A DNA stretch of 64,000 bases from Coprinus comatus (Eukaryota; Basidiomycota; Agaricomycetes; Agaricales; Agaricaceae). The DNA is taken from NCBI GenBank assembly GCA_034638255.1, contig JAWPGT010000003.1, positions 992,001-1,056,000 on the forward strand. The letters run 5' to 3'. The notes under the pieces were generated by a model. That model was given only the letters and a program-made list of their open reading frames with translations. It was not told the origin of the DNA and did no database searches. The translations under genes were made by a program, and so were the position numbers. This document shows positions 1-9,977 of the stretch, piece by piece. Within the stretch, counting starts at the first letter, position 1, and each line of letters opens with the position of its first letter.

Positions 1-918
1 TTATATTCCTTAAAGCACAAAGTACTACTGACCATTTTGTATGAAGCTTCGTCAACAAGGCTTCGATTGCTTCACGACCCTTGAGCTTACGACACTTGGA
101 TGGAGAAGAGTTTTCCTTCTTAGTAGCCTCAAGTTCCTCAAGCATGCGTTCCCAAAGCGCATCAAGGTTGTTCAATGCCATGCAATTGATAAATATAATT
201 TTCATGCCGTTCATGTCGGATGAAAGCTGATCAAGAACAGAGTTGACTAGCGCCGTCTTGCCACAGCCAGGAGAACCAGAGATATAGAGTGTCGAATGTA
301 CTGTATCCATATCCATTGAGGATAGATCAACGAAGGAGGCAATAAAGTCACGGATGACGGAACGTTCTGATTCACGACCGGCAAACTGGGTATCAAGACC
401 ATTGCAAGTGGACCTCAGGAGAGTACGAGCACGGGTGTGTAGTGGCAGTGTAAAAGCAGGAGATGATGGTGGGGTAGTAATAGTTGATTGTGGTGATGGG
501 ATTGCCACGGTGTCGGCAACGGTGGACATCGATGCGTGTCTCCGAACTCCTGCTGCTGTTTCATGTGAGTGAACGGCTACCAAAAGCGATATATTGCGGT
601 GTGCTCACCAGTTTTAGTGCGCGTAGGGGACATGATCTCTGTGCCCGAACGTCTGAGTGCACGTGAGACTCGTGAATTGACGGGAGAGGGATCAGGCGTC
701 AAAAGTCGAGGAGAAAATGGAGGAACATTTTCTTTATTTCCGTCAGCATCGACAGAGAGTGTCGATATACGGGGACGCTTGTGCACTGGAGTGGTATCGG
801 GAGTTAGTAGCTGGTCCACCGACTTGGAGGACAGTGAGGTCAGCGTTGACGATTCCTGTTGCTGCTGGTGACAACGCTTCCCTAGGACCGAGCTACGTGT
901 TACACGGGATGTCTGCAT
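1..918 (-). CDS. CDC6: Cdc6/Cdc18-type replication licensing ATPase (5' part, runs off the left edge)
   Basis: This is the N-terminal part of an AAA+ initiator that, in the Cdc6 family, helps ORC load the MCM2-7 helicase at origins in G1. The first exon (about 918 to 610) encodes a basic, disordered region with several S/T-P sites (TPDTTP, TPDPSP, SPTR) and a KRPR nuclear-signal-like motif, as expected for CDK control of Cdc6. After an intron of about 53 nt, exon 2 (about 556 to 33) reads RARTLL..QFAGRESE and then a Walker A motif, GSPGCGKTALVNSV. Another intron starts near position 32 and the rest lies outside the window. I chose the ATG at 918; the open frame upstream has no ATG. Orc1 has the same AAA+ fold, but the CDK-site-rich short N terminus without a BAH domain favours Cdc6. 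The call is fairly sure. Confidence 0.8.
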
Positions 919-1818
919 CGTCAACGACGTCGACTCGGGGATGAGGAAGGTGTCGAAGTGACCTGATGAGAAGAGAAGAAAGCGCGCTCTCTGCAAGTTA
1001 ACTCCATTTTAAAACTCCGCTCCTACCATCATCACTGCATCATTGATCAAACGCGTAAACGCTAGACGCGTCGCGTTCACCACGTGAAGAATCAATACCT
1101 GCAAAAATGAATCTATCTTGGTTTCATTTATAAACAAAAATATACAAACAATATCAAGCAGGTTCCTATGTCTTATGACAAAACGCCATGCTTCTACCGA
1201 AACTAAATGCTCAAAATGCTCCGAATTGATGGCTAATTAGTGGATAAACCTCTGCCAGAAACCCCAGAAACCCCGCGAGAAATCTAGATACCTTACCCAC
1301 ATTATTAGACCTAATCCAAGAGCGAAATTGCAAACAGCGCGAGAAGAAATAGCTATTCCCACAACGTCCTCTGCATCGAAAAGAGTTGGGTCCTAGTGGG
1401 TTACTTTCTATCAGCCATTTTGACCCGAGTGTCATTCTCTCTTATATCTAGGTCTCCACGCCGCTTTCCTTATTTACGCGTTAATACAGGTTAATAGTCA
1501 AATGCAAAGATATCGATAACCGCACACATAGATAATTTCAAATACTCATATTAGATTAGATATGTGTCTTACTCTAAGTTGTTATGTAGGACCCAGTACC
1601 AGAAGCTCCCAAAATTCAAATCCTTAAATCAAACTTGAGACCACTCTCAACTTAACCTGTTCTATAAGCTCTCCCAATCTACTCTACTTCTGTCCCGAAT
1701 TTGGCAGATATGATTGGATGACGTCATGGGCATTCCGCATCACCATGAATCATACACTGATCAGTCTCTTGGCCTCAACGTCAACAACCATAAGATACTT
1801 CCCAATACCACAACTACA
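919..1818. other. Divergent intergenic region between CDC6 and the PHYHD1-type gene
   Basis: About 900 bp separate the two divergent start codons. Apart from the ACGCGT boxes near CDC6 and one more at 1476, I see no gene. A 74-codon minus-strand frame at 1211-1435 has no recognisable features. Confidence 0.5.
1051..1071. promoter_or_regulatory. Two MluI cell-cycle boxes (ACGCGT) upstream of CDC6
   Basis: ACGCGT occurs at 1051-1056 and again at 1066-1071, followed by CGCGTT and, a few bases on, CACGTG. They lie about 135-150 bp upstream of the CDC6 start codon. In yeasts ACGCGT is the binding site of the MBF (Mbp1/Swi6) G1/S activator, whose targets include CDC6/cdc18. A third ACGCGT is at 1476-1481. 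Use in this fungus is inferred. Confidence 0.6.
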
Positions 1819-3442
1819 ATGACGTTGCAATATTTGTCGCAGGAGCAAATTGACAAGGTATGTTTAACACTTCATACTGAGTTCGACCACCTTCCTCTAA
1901 CTCGAATCCGGATCCTGTAGTTCTACAACGACGGGTATGTACTCTACGAGAACACCAATATCACTACCCTCACTTACGATTTGTGATTGCAACTTCAATA
2001 GGTATCTAGTCATCCCACGTTTCTTGGATGAACAATCAACCAACACTTTATTGAACCGATCAAAGGAATTACTAGACAACTTTGATATCGACTCCCATCC
2101 ACGGGTGAGCACCTTTCCTCTCTTTCCCTTGTAACTTGAAACAATCCATGACGCTGACATGTGATATAGACCAAATTCATAACGAACGACGATAACCATG
2201 TTGGAGATGATTATTTTCTAACCTCCGGAGACAAGATGTACGTTTTTTTTTCTTCGGATCTTGCACACCACATCCGAGGTCTGAATCATTGATTCGCTCC
2301 TTTTTTCATAATGTCTGGCCACCGACATTGTGTATATTCCTATAATATTCACAATCTAAGACGCTTCTTTCTTGAAGAAGATGCCGTAGATCCAGATGGA
2401 AATCTAAACAGACCGAAACAAAAAGCAGTTAACAAGATCGGGCATGGTGAGCGATTTATAATTTTTTAAATTTCTTTCCCTTACATTTGTACCCAACTCT
2501 CGTCTCTATACAGCACTTCATGAACTTGATCCATTATTCAGGAAAGTTACTTTGGAGAATCCTAAATTACCAGCACTAGTTCGTGATCTTAAATTTCATC
2601 ATGATCCTGTCGGTACGTATATGTAATTTCCCTTCCTTGTTGTCTTAAGTATTTACGTGGATCAAAAAAGCTTTACAAAGTATGGTAATTACCAAACAAC
2701 AACAGATCGGTGGCGAAGTACCTGAACATAATGATTCGTAAGTCATCATCATCATCTCAATAATCTCAATCCTTAATCAAGCTTCAAAAACTTTTTAAAC
2801 ATCTCAAACGCACAACTACTCCCCGAACAGAACATTCCTCGTAAGTCTAAGTCTTTTTCTCCTTGAAACAAATCCGTCTTATATTGACTTCAATCCCATT
2901 ATCCAATAGTACACAAACCCACCATCAGCATTAGGATTTTGGATAGCACTTGAACAATGTACATCAACCAATGGTGCTTTGTCTTTCCTTCCAGGTTCTC
3001 ATAAAAACACACCTATCACCAAACGATTTGTTCGTCTTCCAGGTAACGAAGGAGGTGGAACAGGTTTCGAATCTCTCGTTCCTCCCGAAATTGAGAAACA
3101 AGTAAACATAAACAGTGAAAATTCGAAAGAAAACTATATTTTGGAAACTTGTAATCCTGGTACATTTCTCTATCCCATCTTAAAACCACAATACTAATAC
3201 CAAAACAAAATTATTAATATTAACTTTTTTGAACAGGTGATTTGGTTTTAATTCATGGTTCAGTCCTCCACAAATCCGAAAAAAACACAAGTCCCAAAAC
3301 ACGTTTCGCATATACTTTTCATATGATAGAATCTCCTCCTTATGCGATTTATGATTCCAAGAATTGGTTACAACCTACTACTGAAATGCCTTTTTCTCGT
3401 ATTTTACCACTTGGAGAGATTAATGAGGTTGTTGTTAGTTAA
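1819..3442 (+). CDS. Phytanoyl-CoA dioxygenase family protein (PHYHD1-type)
   Basis: This is an Fe(II)/2-oxoglutarate-dependent oxygenase of the PhyH family, most like the PHYHD1 branch; its substrate is unknown. The protein starts MTLQYLSQEQ, chosen because family members begin with a short helix leading into an FxxDGYLVI block, here FYNDGYLVIPRFL. The iron ligands are the His and Asp of HND in GGEVPEHNDSTFLY and the distal His of HGSVLHKSEKN. The Arg in TRFAYTFH is the likely 2-oxoglutarate contact. The core block LGFWIALEQCTSTNGALSFLPGSHK is split here as LGFWIALEQCTSTNG and ALSFLPGSHK. The gene has about ten exons. Two are microexons: 1921-1934 (14 nt) and 2831-2840 (10 nt). Both are needed to keep the frame and restore the family motifs. 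Gene A starts 191 bp downstream on the same strand. Confidence 0.88.
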
Positions 3443-3545
3443 TACTTATTAATTATTCTTATTAGTAAGTAGTAGGCAGTTGTCGTTATATGGTGAAAAC
3501 TACATGTGACATTATACATAAGTGTTATGGGCGTTTATTGACAAG

Positions 3546-3554
3546 TATATAAAG
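3546..3554 (+). promoter_or_regulatory. TATA box of gene A
   Basis: TATATAAAG lies 88 bp upstream of the ATG at 3634, followed by a CT-repeat tract at about 3600-3620, a common arrangement near fungal start sites. The aligned position in the inverted pseudogene copy is deleted (see psi-C). Confidence 0.5.
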
Positions 3555-3633
3555 TCATCCAAAATGTCACAGACCTCACTAGCACTTGTTTTACATCTTT
3601 TCCTCTCTCTCTCTCTCACTTCATCGAACCTAA

Positions 3634-4853
3634 ATGCCAAAGGTACCGATCGGAAGAGTATCACTACAATCTGAGAATGTGGTTACCACTGGTCCCGATT
3701 ATCAGCCCGACGAGTCACCTCAGTCTTGTTTCCCGATGCCTCCTGAGGCTGCGGTATCACGCGCACGAGAGTACATCAAAACAGCAGGCACCGACCAGTT
3801 GAAGTGTATTGATAATACTAGTCCTAGCAAGCTAGAATCTATGATGCTACCTACGTATGTCTTTCAGTGTCCTAAAATGGGAATACATCCTTCTGAGGAG
3901 ACGGATGGCCGGAGCTTGAAGCACGTGGTAGGCGGAGAAGTTTGCTTTTTTAACTTTTAAATGACCAACTTATGCAAAAAACAAACAAACATTGTAACTA
4001 TAGAAAACAAGCATTGAATTTGCATTTAAAATACGGAAAGGCACTTTGAACACTGATGGACCAAGAAATATTTTATTTCGTAAGACTTTCTGGAAACTTC
4101 TAATATCTATTGGGGTTAATTTTTTCATTCTGAACTTTTTCTTTCTCATATAGTTGATCCAGCCCTACGTGAAGCATTCTATCTTGACAAGTGGACCCTT
4201 CTACCAGAGAAATCAATCGTAGACCAATTTTATTACCCTGAGGTGCCAGGGCAAACCTTGCATGATTATTCCAAAAGTCCAATCGCCTCGGATTATCCTA
4301 AGATTGATGTAGGTGGTCAGAATCTGCATTTTTTTTTTTCGTAGCACATGCTAACCGATTCGCCATCCTTAAATAAAATAAGGAGCCCAGATATAAATAC
4401 ACTTTCTGCGTCCTCAGTGATGAAATGAAGACTTTTACTATCAAACACTTATCCCACAAAGAGAGTTCAAGTTCTGGCTCCGAATCTAACAAGATAGAAA
4501 CTGAACACAACTATCCTTTTACGACACTTACAATCTACTCTCATATTGATCCTCAGTTTGCGATCTTACATGCAGGCTATTCTGTGAGCATTTGTAAATC
4601 GCATAAACAATTTAAGGTATATCCAGCTTTCCGGAGATGCTTCCTCCTGTGGAAGCATTGGAGACACCCTCTGTTGAAGCCAATGATTTACCACTGTAAC
4701 TTCAACCCTCCTGACGAGAATGGAAAACAAGATTCAGACAGTGGGGATTATTACAGAGAGCCTGTAGATGACCAGGAGCCTGTGAATGACCAGGAGCCTA
4801 GTATATATAACGAAGATTCACCCGAGTCAGATACATGGGAGAACGGGGAATAA
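3634..4853 (+). CDS. Unrecognised protein A, member of a local paralogous family
   Basis: I do not recognise the family. The best model has four exons: 3634-3927, 4004-4079, 4154-4308 and 4431-4853. It is supported by alignment with gene B at 61266, which has the same layout. Blocks shared with B are: exon 2 KGTLNTDGPRN; exon 3 LDPALREAFY then KWTLLPEKSIVDQ; exon 4 TFTIKHLSH, YPF..LT, IDPQFAILHAG, and YPAFRRCFLLWKHW followed by a HFNP-like NFNP. The C-terminal tail is acidic and contains two near-identical EPV(D/N)DQ units. No signal peptide or membrane segment is seen. The last intron's acceptor is chosen so that the shared TFTIK block stays in frame. The protein is probably soluble, and a function cannot be inferred. 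A decayed inverted copy lies immediately downstream. Confidence 0.6.
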
Positions 4854-5269
4854 GGAAGAATTGCACAAGTTGGAGATGCCGGAGGAGAAATGATCTTGAA
4901 TAACGATGGGGCGTATTTAACCAGAGTTCAACATTCAACGATACATTGGTTGCATGAACATGTAGGGCATATGAGTGGAGTGTGAAGTATAATTTGAGAA
5001 TATTTCTTTGATTATCGCGTTGGAACTTGGGAGTCATGTTGTTTTCTATCTGAAATAATATAGCGAAATATGGAGTAAATGTAATGGTAGAACTAGACTA
5101 TCATTAGATTGTTGTACCTCTAAATCCTCTGCATTGTTCTTCAAGCTCGTATGTAGAGAGATGCATCTTCTGCGGTCTTCTCAGTCCTAGAGAAAATAGT
5201 CTCATGTGACCCAGCTCTTTTTTTTGGATTGGACTTCTGTAAACATCACGTAAGATTGTTCTTAGGCCC
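4854..5269. other. Spacer between gene A and its inverted copy
   Basis: This is AT-rich sequence between the two convergent copies. I could not find remnants of the family's C-terminal exon here, so psi-C appears to lack it. Confidence 0.4.
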
Positions 5270-5804
5270 TTAGAATTAAAAAAAAAATTGGTCCATAATT
5301 GACGCCTCTGGCAGAAGGGTCCACTCGTGGAGATAGATTGATTTTTGTAAGATTTTACTAACTATGATAAAAGTTAAACGATTGCAAAATTAGATTGACT
5401 GTTGAAGTTGAACTTTCTCGAGCCTTACGACATAAAATATTTCTTGGTACGTCCGTGTCCAAAGTTCCTTTCCGCATTCTGAATGCAAATTCAATACTTG
5501 TTCTCTGCAGTTTCAATATATATATATATATATATTCGTAAGTTGATCATTCAAAAAATCAAAATCTTCTTGGCCCGGTGTGAGGGATAAAATGTCATTT
5601 TGGATTATTGAAAGGCATATGTAGCACCATAGATCCCAGCTCGTCAGAACTAGTATTCTCAATGAGGCACCTCAACTGGATAGTGCCCGCTGCTCTTATG
5701 CTGAACTCTTGTGCGTGTAACACGACGGCCTTAGGCGGCATGGGAAAGCAGGCTGTCATATCCTCGTCTTGTAGTGATAGTCCTGCACTTGGCATTGTAG
5801 ACAT
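5270..5804 (-). pseudogene. Decayed inverted copy of gene A (psi-C)
   Basis: Read on the minus strand, the sequence opens with an ATG and a 69-residue frame containing CFPMPP(K)A, AAGTIQLRC and ENTSSDELGSMVL. Gene A has CFPMPPEA, TAGTDQLKC and DNTSPSKLESMML at the same places. The frame then shifts and stops at 5595 in the stretch equivalent to A's TYVFQCPK. Homology continues beyond the stop: 5400-5520 (minus) matches A's exon 2 and its flanks at about 4000-4110, including CAAGAAATATTTTAT, and 5300-5330 (minus) matches GTGGACCCTTCT of exon 3. The C-terminal exon is missing. The promoter also aligns with A's but lacks the TATA box. An alternative is that the 69-residue frame is still expressed as a short peptide. 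Confidence 0.7.
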
Positions 5805-6145
5805 TGTAGGTTGGACGGAGCGAGGGTAAATGAATTAAGACAAGTGGAGTCTGACATTTTGGAGTATACTTGTCGCTAAGCGTCCATAATGTGTGCCATG
5901 ATGACAATAACCTTCATAATAGCTACGTTCCATTGAAGTAACCTTGACTCTGCCTAACACCTTGAACAAAGATGGATGGAATATCGAGCTTATCCTTTGG
6001 TGACTTCAAATTTGATCAATTTCGCTCACATATCACATATAACTCTACGGGGTATATAAAGTACAAAAGAGGTACAACAATCTGCTTATATATACCACAA
6101 AAAATATCTGCACATAATCTTAATTCCTTCCATGATTTTTTATTA

Positions 6146-8860
6146 TTACTCATTTTCAATATTCTCCCCTCGCTGTAACATAGCTATAAGATTATCAATC
6201 TTGGCTTTATGTATTCGATGATGTTCCTGCCATCCTTTCCATGGATGATGTGGAAACTAAAGGGAGGATAGGAGAGAAGAAATTAGACTCAGATTCATGA
6301 ACAAAAATAGTATAACAAGGCCATCAAGCCGTCCTCAAACAGGAACAAGAACTAGAAAAAAAAATGGCTCACCTGTCTCCCGAACGCTTGAAATATCGAA
6401 TCCGAAGTACCCGAAGGTCGTTCCATAAAGTACTTAGCAAGTAAAACATCATCTGCCCGGCTATATCGCATCTTCTTCTCTGGTGCAGGAGGTAACGGAG
6501 CATCATTATCAGTTCGATTGAATTCATGTTTATGTCTTCTCCAATATTTCATCCATGAAGCCCGAGAATGATGTGGCGCTTTTGCTGCTACATCTTTCCA
6601 AAATTGTACCATGTCCAGTCGACCTATGGATCTATTGATTGATGGGGTTATTTTCAGCCTGTAAGAAAGAAAAACGAAAGCTCTCACTTTCGATACTCCA
6701 TAAAGCTAATTAAAAATTCTTGATCCTCCGTTGTAAAAGCAACTCCTTTACCCGTTGTACTTCTGAACAACGCCCGCGGCGGTGTGGGAGACCTCGTTCG
6801 AGGTCCTTTATTTTTATGGATATCAAATCGATGAGGTGTCGATGATGGGCCAGCTTGCATCGCAGTTTCGTGATCTGAAGTATCCATATCCCATTCACCC
6901 TCAGTTGATTCAGATCGTTGGTGATTATCATTATTGTTCATGAGATAGCCACCTAAGCGGATTTGGTGCTTGTTACAATATCTCCGCCAAGAGTAGAAAC
7001 TGAAAAGATACACTAAACAATCACCCTTGTTGTTGAAGAATAATACATACGTATGATGCGGGGCCCGAATAGCTATTCGTTCACAGATTTCGCGTAAGCT
7101 GTCATTGGTATTAAGAAAAATGAAAATAGGAACGAAGAACTGATTACCTTAATACTAGGCCTTGGTCACGACAATAATCAATATATCTCTTAAGGTAGAG
7201 CACGTCATCGGACGTGAATAAATTACCCCCGTAGGTACTCTTGATGATTCGCGTAGGGGGCGATGGCGACCGCGCATCTTCTTTCCGATTTACGACTAAA
7301 CTGGAGGCGGGTGCTGCGGGAGCAGGCTAGGAGCATAGATTAGACTAGGGACTATCAACAAAAAGGCTTAGGTTTATTTAATACCTGTGTCCTTGTACGT
7401 TTCCTTCCTCGAGGCCTGTCATCGTCTTGTTCTGGTTGTGTAGCTGAGGGGGTGCCTTGGTTGTTGGTATCTGGAGTTTGGGACGTAGGAATTGGTGTTG
7501 GACCATCATTGGTAGGCAGCTCGCCCGGATAGGATTGTTGGTAAGCCTGTTCATACTTGGGGATGTTAGAATAGTACGAATGCCACAATGATTGACATAC
7601 ACTTGGATCGTAATAAGTATGTCCTGGAACCCATTGCCCGCCACCATTACCATCATCTCGGTAACGGTAGTCATACGTTTCTGTGGTCGAAGGACCTGGT
7701 ATGGACTCTGCAGGATGCCCATTGTGTGCATATCCATCCCACTGTGGTGGTGGTCGATGCATCATATGTTCTTGGCCAGCAGGAGCCGGACTCAAATGAG
7801 TTTGAGCTGGTGCAATCCCAGTAGTTACCTGCCATGTAGTGGTTGTGGGCCCGTCAGGAACGCGAACGGCATTTGGTACCGAAGCGCCTGGTTGTGGCTG
7901 ACTTGGGCCTGCAGTAACGGGATTCATGTCCTGGCCAAATATAGCATATGGTGAAAAACCAAGCGATTCGACTTGAACAGGTGGCATCATCCCGGGTACT
8001 GGGGGCATTCCTGGTCGATGAGCTTGCATAGGAGACATCGGTGGATGTGGTCGGTCAGGGGGCGGTACACCGTTTTGCCTATGAACATTGGGAGCGTTGT
8101 TGCGGGTCGTACGCAAGTTAGAAGGTTCTGGGGGAGAAGGTAAACGACTGCGTAACGGTGTGGTTGATGGGGAAGGACCTTGCTGATTCTGAGGGAGTAG
8201 AGGCGGTAGGGCCTGTGGTGGTTGATTCGAAATGGGAGGAGAGGTTATTCTGATTCCATTCAGTATGGTTCAGCAATCTCAATTGGAAGACCCACTGCTC
8301 TTTTCCGGTGACCTTGCAACCTGCATAGTTGGTATGGAAATTCTGCAGCTGGCCGAGCCGAATACATTCGAAAACCCATCGGGCAGCCAGGACGATTTTG
8401 CCCTTTTTCCCGTTGTAATGACGAAATAGATTCTGACCAGACGCTTTATGCGGGTCCACTAATTGATCAGGGTTGGAATAGATGAGCCAGAGCCCTTCAG
8501 ATAAGCATTGCACGTACCAAGGATATAGGGAACTCCGCTATAATTCGCAGAGACGACACCGCCATGGGTCTGAAGGAGGGGTTAGTGAGGTGGACGAAAA
8601 TACGACTAGAAAAATAGCCGAGCTCATGTCGTGATGGTTGGGCGATCTGGGCGTGAGTACGCAGAAGCGGTACTCACCGTGATTAATCGTGCAATATTTT
8701 CCCGATCCTCAACATCTCTGTCGACGTAGACGTGCAGAGGGGTGCCCATCATGGGTTCGATGAAGAGAGCAGCATTTTCAAGCTGTTCCTGCTGTTCATG
8801 TTGGATCGTTTGCTGTTGCGCTTGTGCTGGTTGAACGCGTCTGGGGCGACCTGGTGCCAT
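6146..8860 (-). CDS. Rap1-type telomere-binding protein (BRCT plus Myb-like repeats)
   Basis: The protein combines an N-terminal BRCT domain with Myb-like repeats, the architecture of Rap1, which binds at telomeres as part of shelterin. The BRCT (about residues 30-115) is rebuilt from three exons: GTPLHVYVDRDVEDRENIARLI, joined to THGGVVSANYSGVPYIL and, after a 59-nt intron, to VDPHK then GKIVLAARWVFECI. A long Pro/Gln/Gly-rich linker follows (about 8290 to 7300). Next come three Myb-like segments: FTSDDVLYLKRYI with APHHTFYSWRRYCNKH; FTTEDQEFLISFM with APHHSRASWMKYWRRH; and YSRADDVLLAKYF with FPHHPWKGWQEHHRIH. The protein ends about 20 residues after the last, with no visible C-terminal RCT domain. 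The start is the ATG at 8860; the open frame before it has no ATG. The architecture is clear. The exact orthology is inferred. Confidence 0.72.
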
Positions 8861-9207
8861 GGGTCTTGCCCTTGCAGAATTATCTGAGCGTAGTGGTGGT
8901 TGGAGTCCTACTCGTCCTTCCGACACCCATATTCACACGCTGCTGTTTAGTCGGAGTTTCAACTTCAGCCTGCATCATCAGACCCTGAACACAAATATCC
9001 AGAGAGGCCAATGAACGTCCTGCTTTCCTCAAAACCTCGTTTATACCATGAAGTATTACCGTTGATAAATCCGTGCATGCATACTTCCTCACATAAATTC
9101 ATTGCTGACACGATTGGAACAGAATAACATACTTCACTTTGTGAAATGTGCTGACAGTCAGCCACCAAATTGGCGGTTTTCTAGAATTTGTTTTTCTTCA
9201 AGAATTC

Positions 9208-9977
9208 CTATTGGCGGGTCCCCAATTTCAAGGGAACACTAAAGATGTTGCAATGTTCTTCCAACCAGGTGTTATCTGGGGGAATTTGCAATTCGAGTGA
9301 ACAACCCCAGACCACAGTCAGGCTTGTCATGATAATACCAAAAAGTATCCGATGGAAGATACGAAGCTAAGCTACGATCTGGAAAATCTCCAACGTATTT
9401 GAAACACAGAGATTCTTGCCGTAGCTCCGCTGTCATACACTCCACGCAAATATCACTCTCCTGCTTCCTTTCCAAGGGTCTGGTCCAGGTTTCACATCAG
9501 CAAAGAAGATCATGGACGTACACTGACACTCCATCGATCACTCGTCTCTTTCTATTCATTTGAACCCATAATAGCATGCGTCTACTTGAATAGTCGATAT
9601 CTTCTTGCCTCAAATCCTTGGCGTCTTCAAACACAACCCAATCCTTTACTTAGCGGTTACTAGTGTTAATGATGGTTTGCATATGCTCACGTTTGCGGTG
9701 AGCCCATCGCCTTGACCTCTCTTTCGATACACGTAGCTTTCCGTCAATCTGATAGTCCCTTTCAGCCGGGTTTATGATGAGAAACACATGGGATAACAAG
9801 TTAACTTCTGTCTCTCAGGGCATGAAAGAAGCCTGACCTCGGCTTTGTAATTTGTTGATCAAAAATAAACAACCTATGCATGGTTGTGAGACTGACTGAT
9901 GGACAGAAGCTCAGTTTTGTTTTTAGAGAAACACGACTCGGATCGTACTTGAATGGAGAAACCGACATGACAGACAT
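9208..9977 (-). CDS. Small orphan multi-exon gene, function unknown
   Basis: I do not recognise this protein. A model with about six short exons and introns of 31-55 nt gives one continuous frame from MSVMSVSPFKLFIFDQQ through DYQIDGKLRVSKERSRRW, DWVVFEDAKDLRQEDIDYSS, RRMLLWVQMNRKRRVIDG and CMTAELRQESLCFKYVGDFP, to the terminal NTWLEEHCNIFSVPLKLG, roughly 200 residues. Codon use and clean splice sites (for example GTGAGC...TAAG at about 9700-9660) suggest a real gene rather than chance frames. It is mixed charged and hydrophobic, with no signal peptide or membrane helix. It lies about 350 bp upstream of the Rap1 gene on the same strand. Splice sites at 9840-9790 are the least sure. Confidence 0.4.

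Larger units (their letters stand above)
3540..5890. repeat. Imperfect inverted duplication containing gene A and psi-C
   Basis: The left arm is about 3500-4310 and the right arm about 5270-5905, in opposite orientation around a spacer of about 960 bp. Matching landmarks, left and right (minus strand), are: the promoter GACAAGTATA..CCAAAATGTCA, the first exon, the exon-2 block and the GTGGACCCTTCT block. The arms have diverged by many substitutions and small indels, so the duplication is not recent. Confidence 0.65.
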
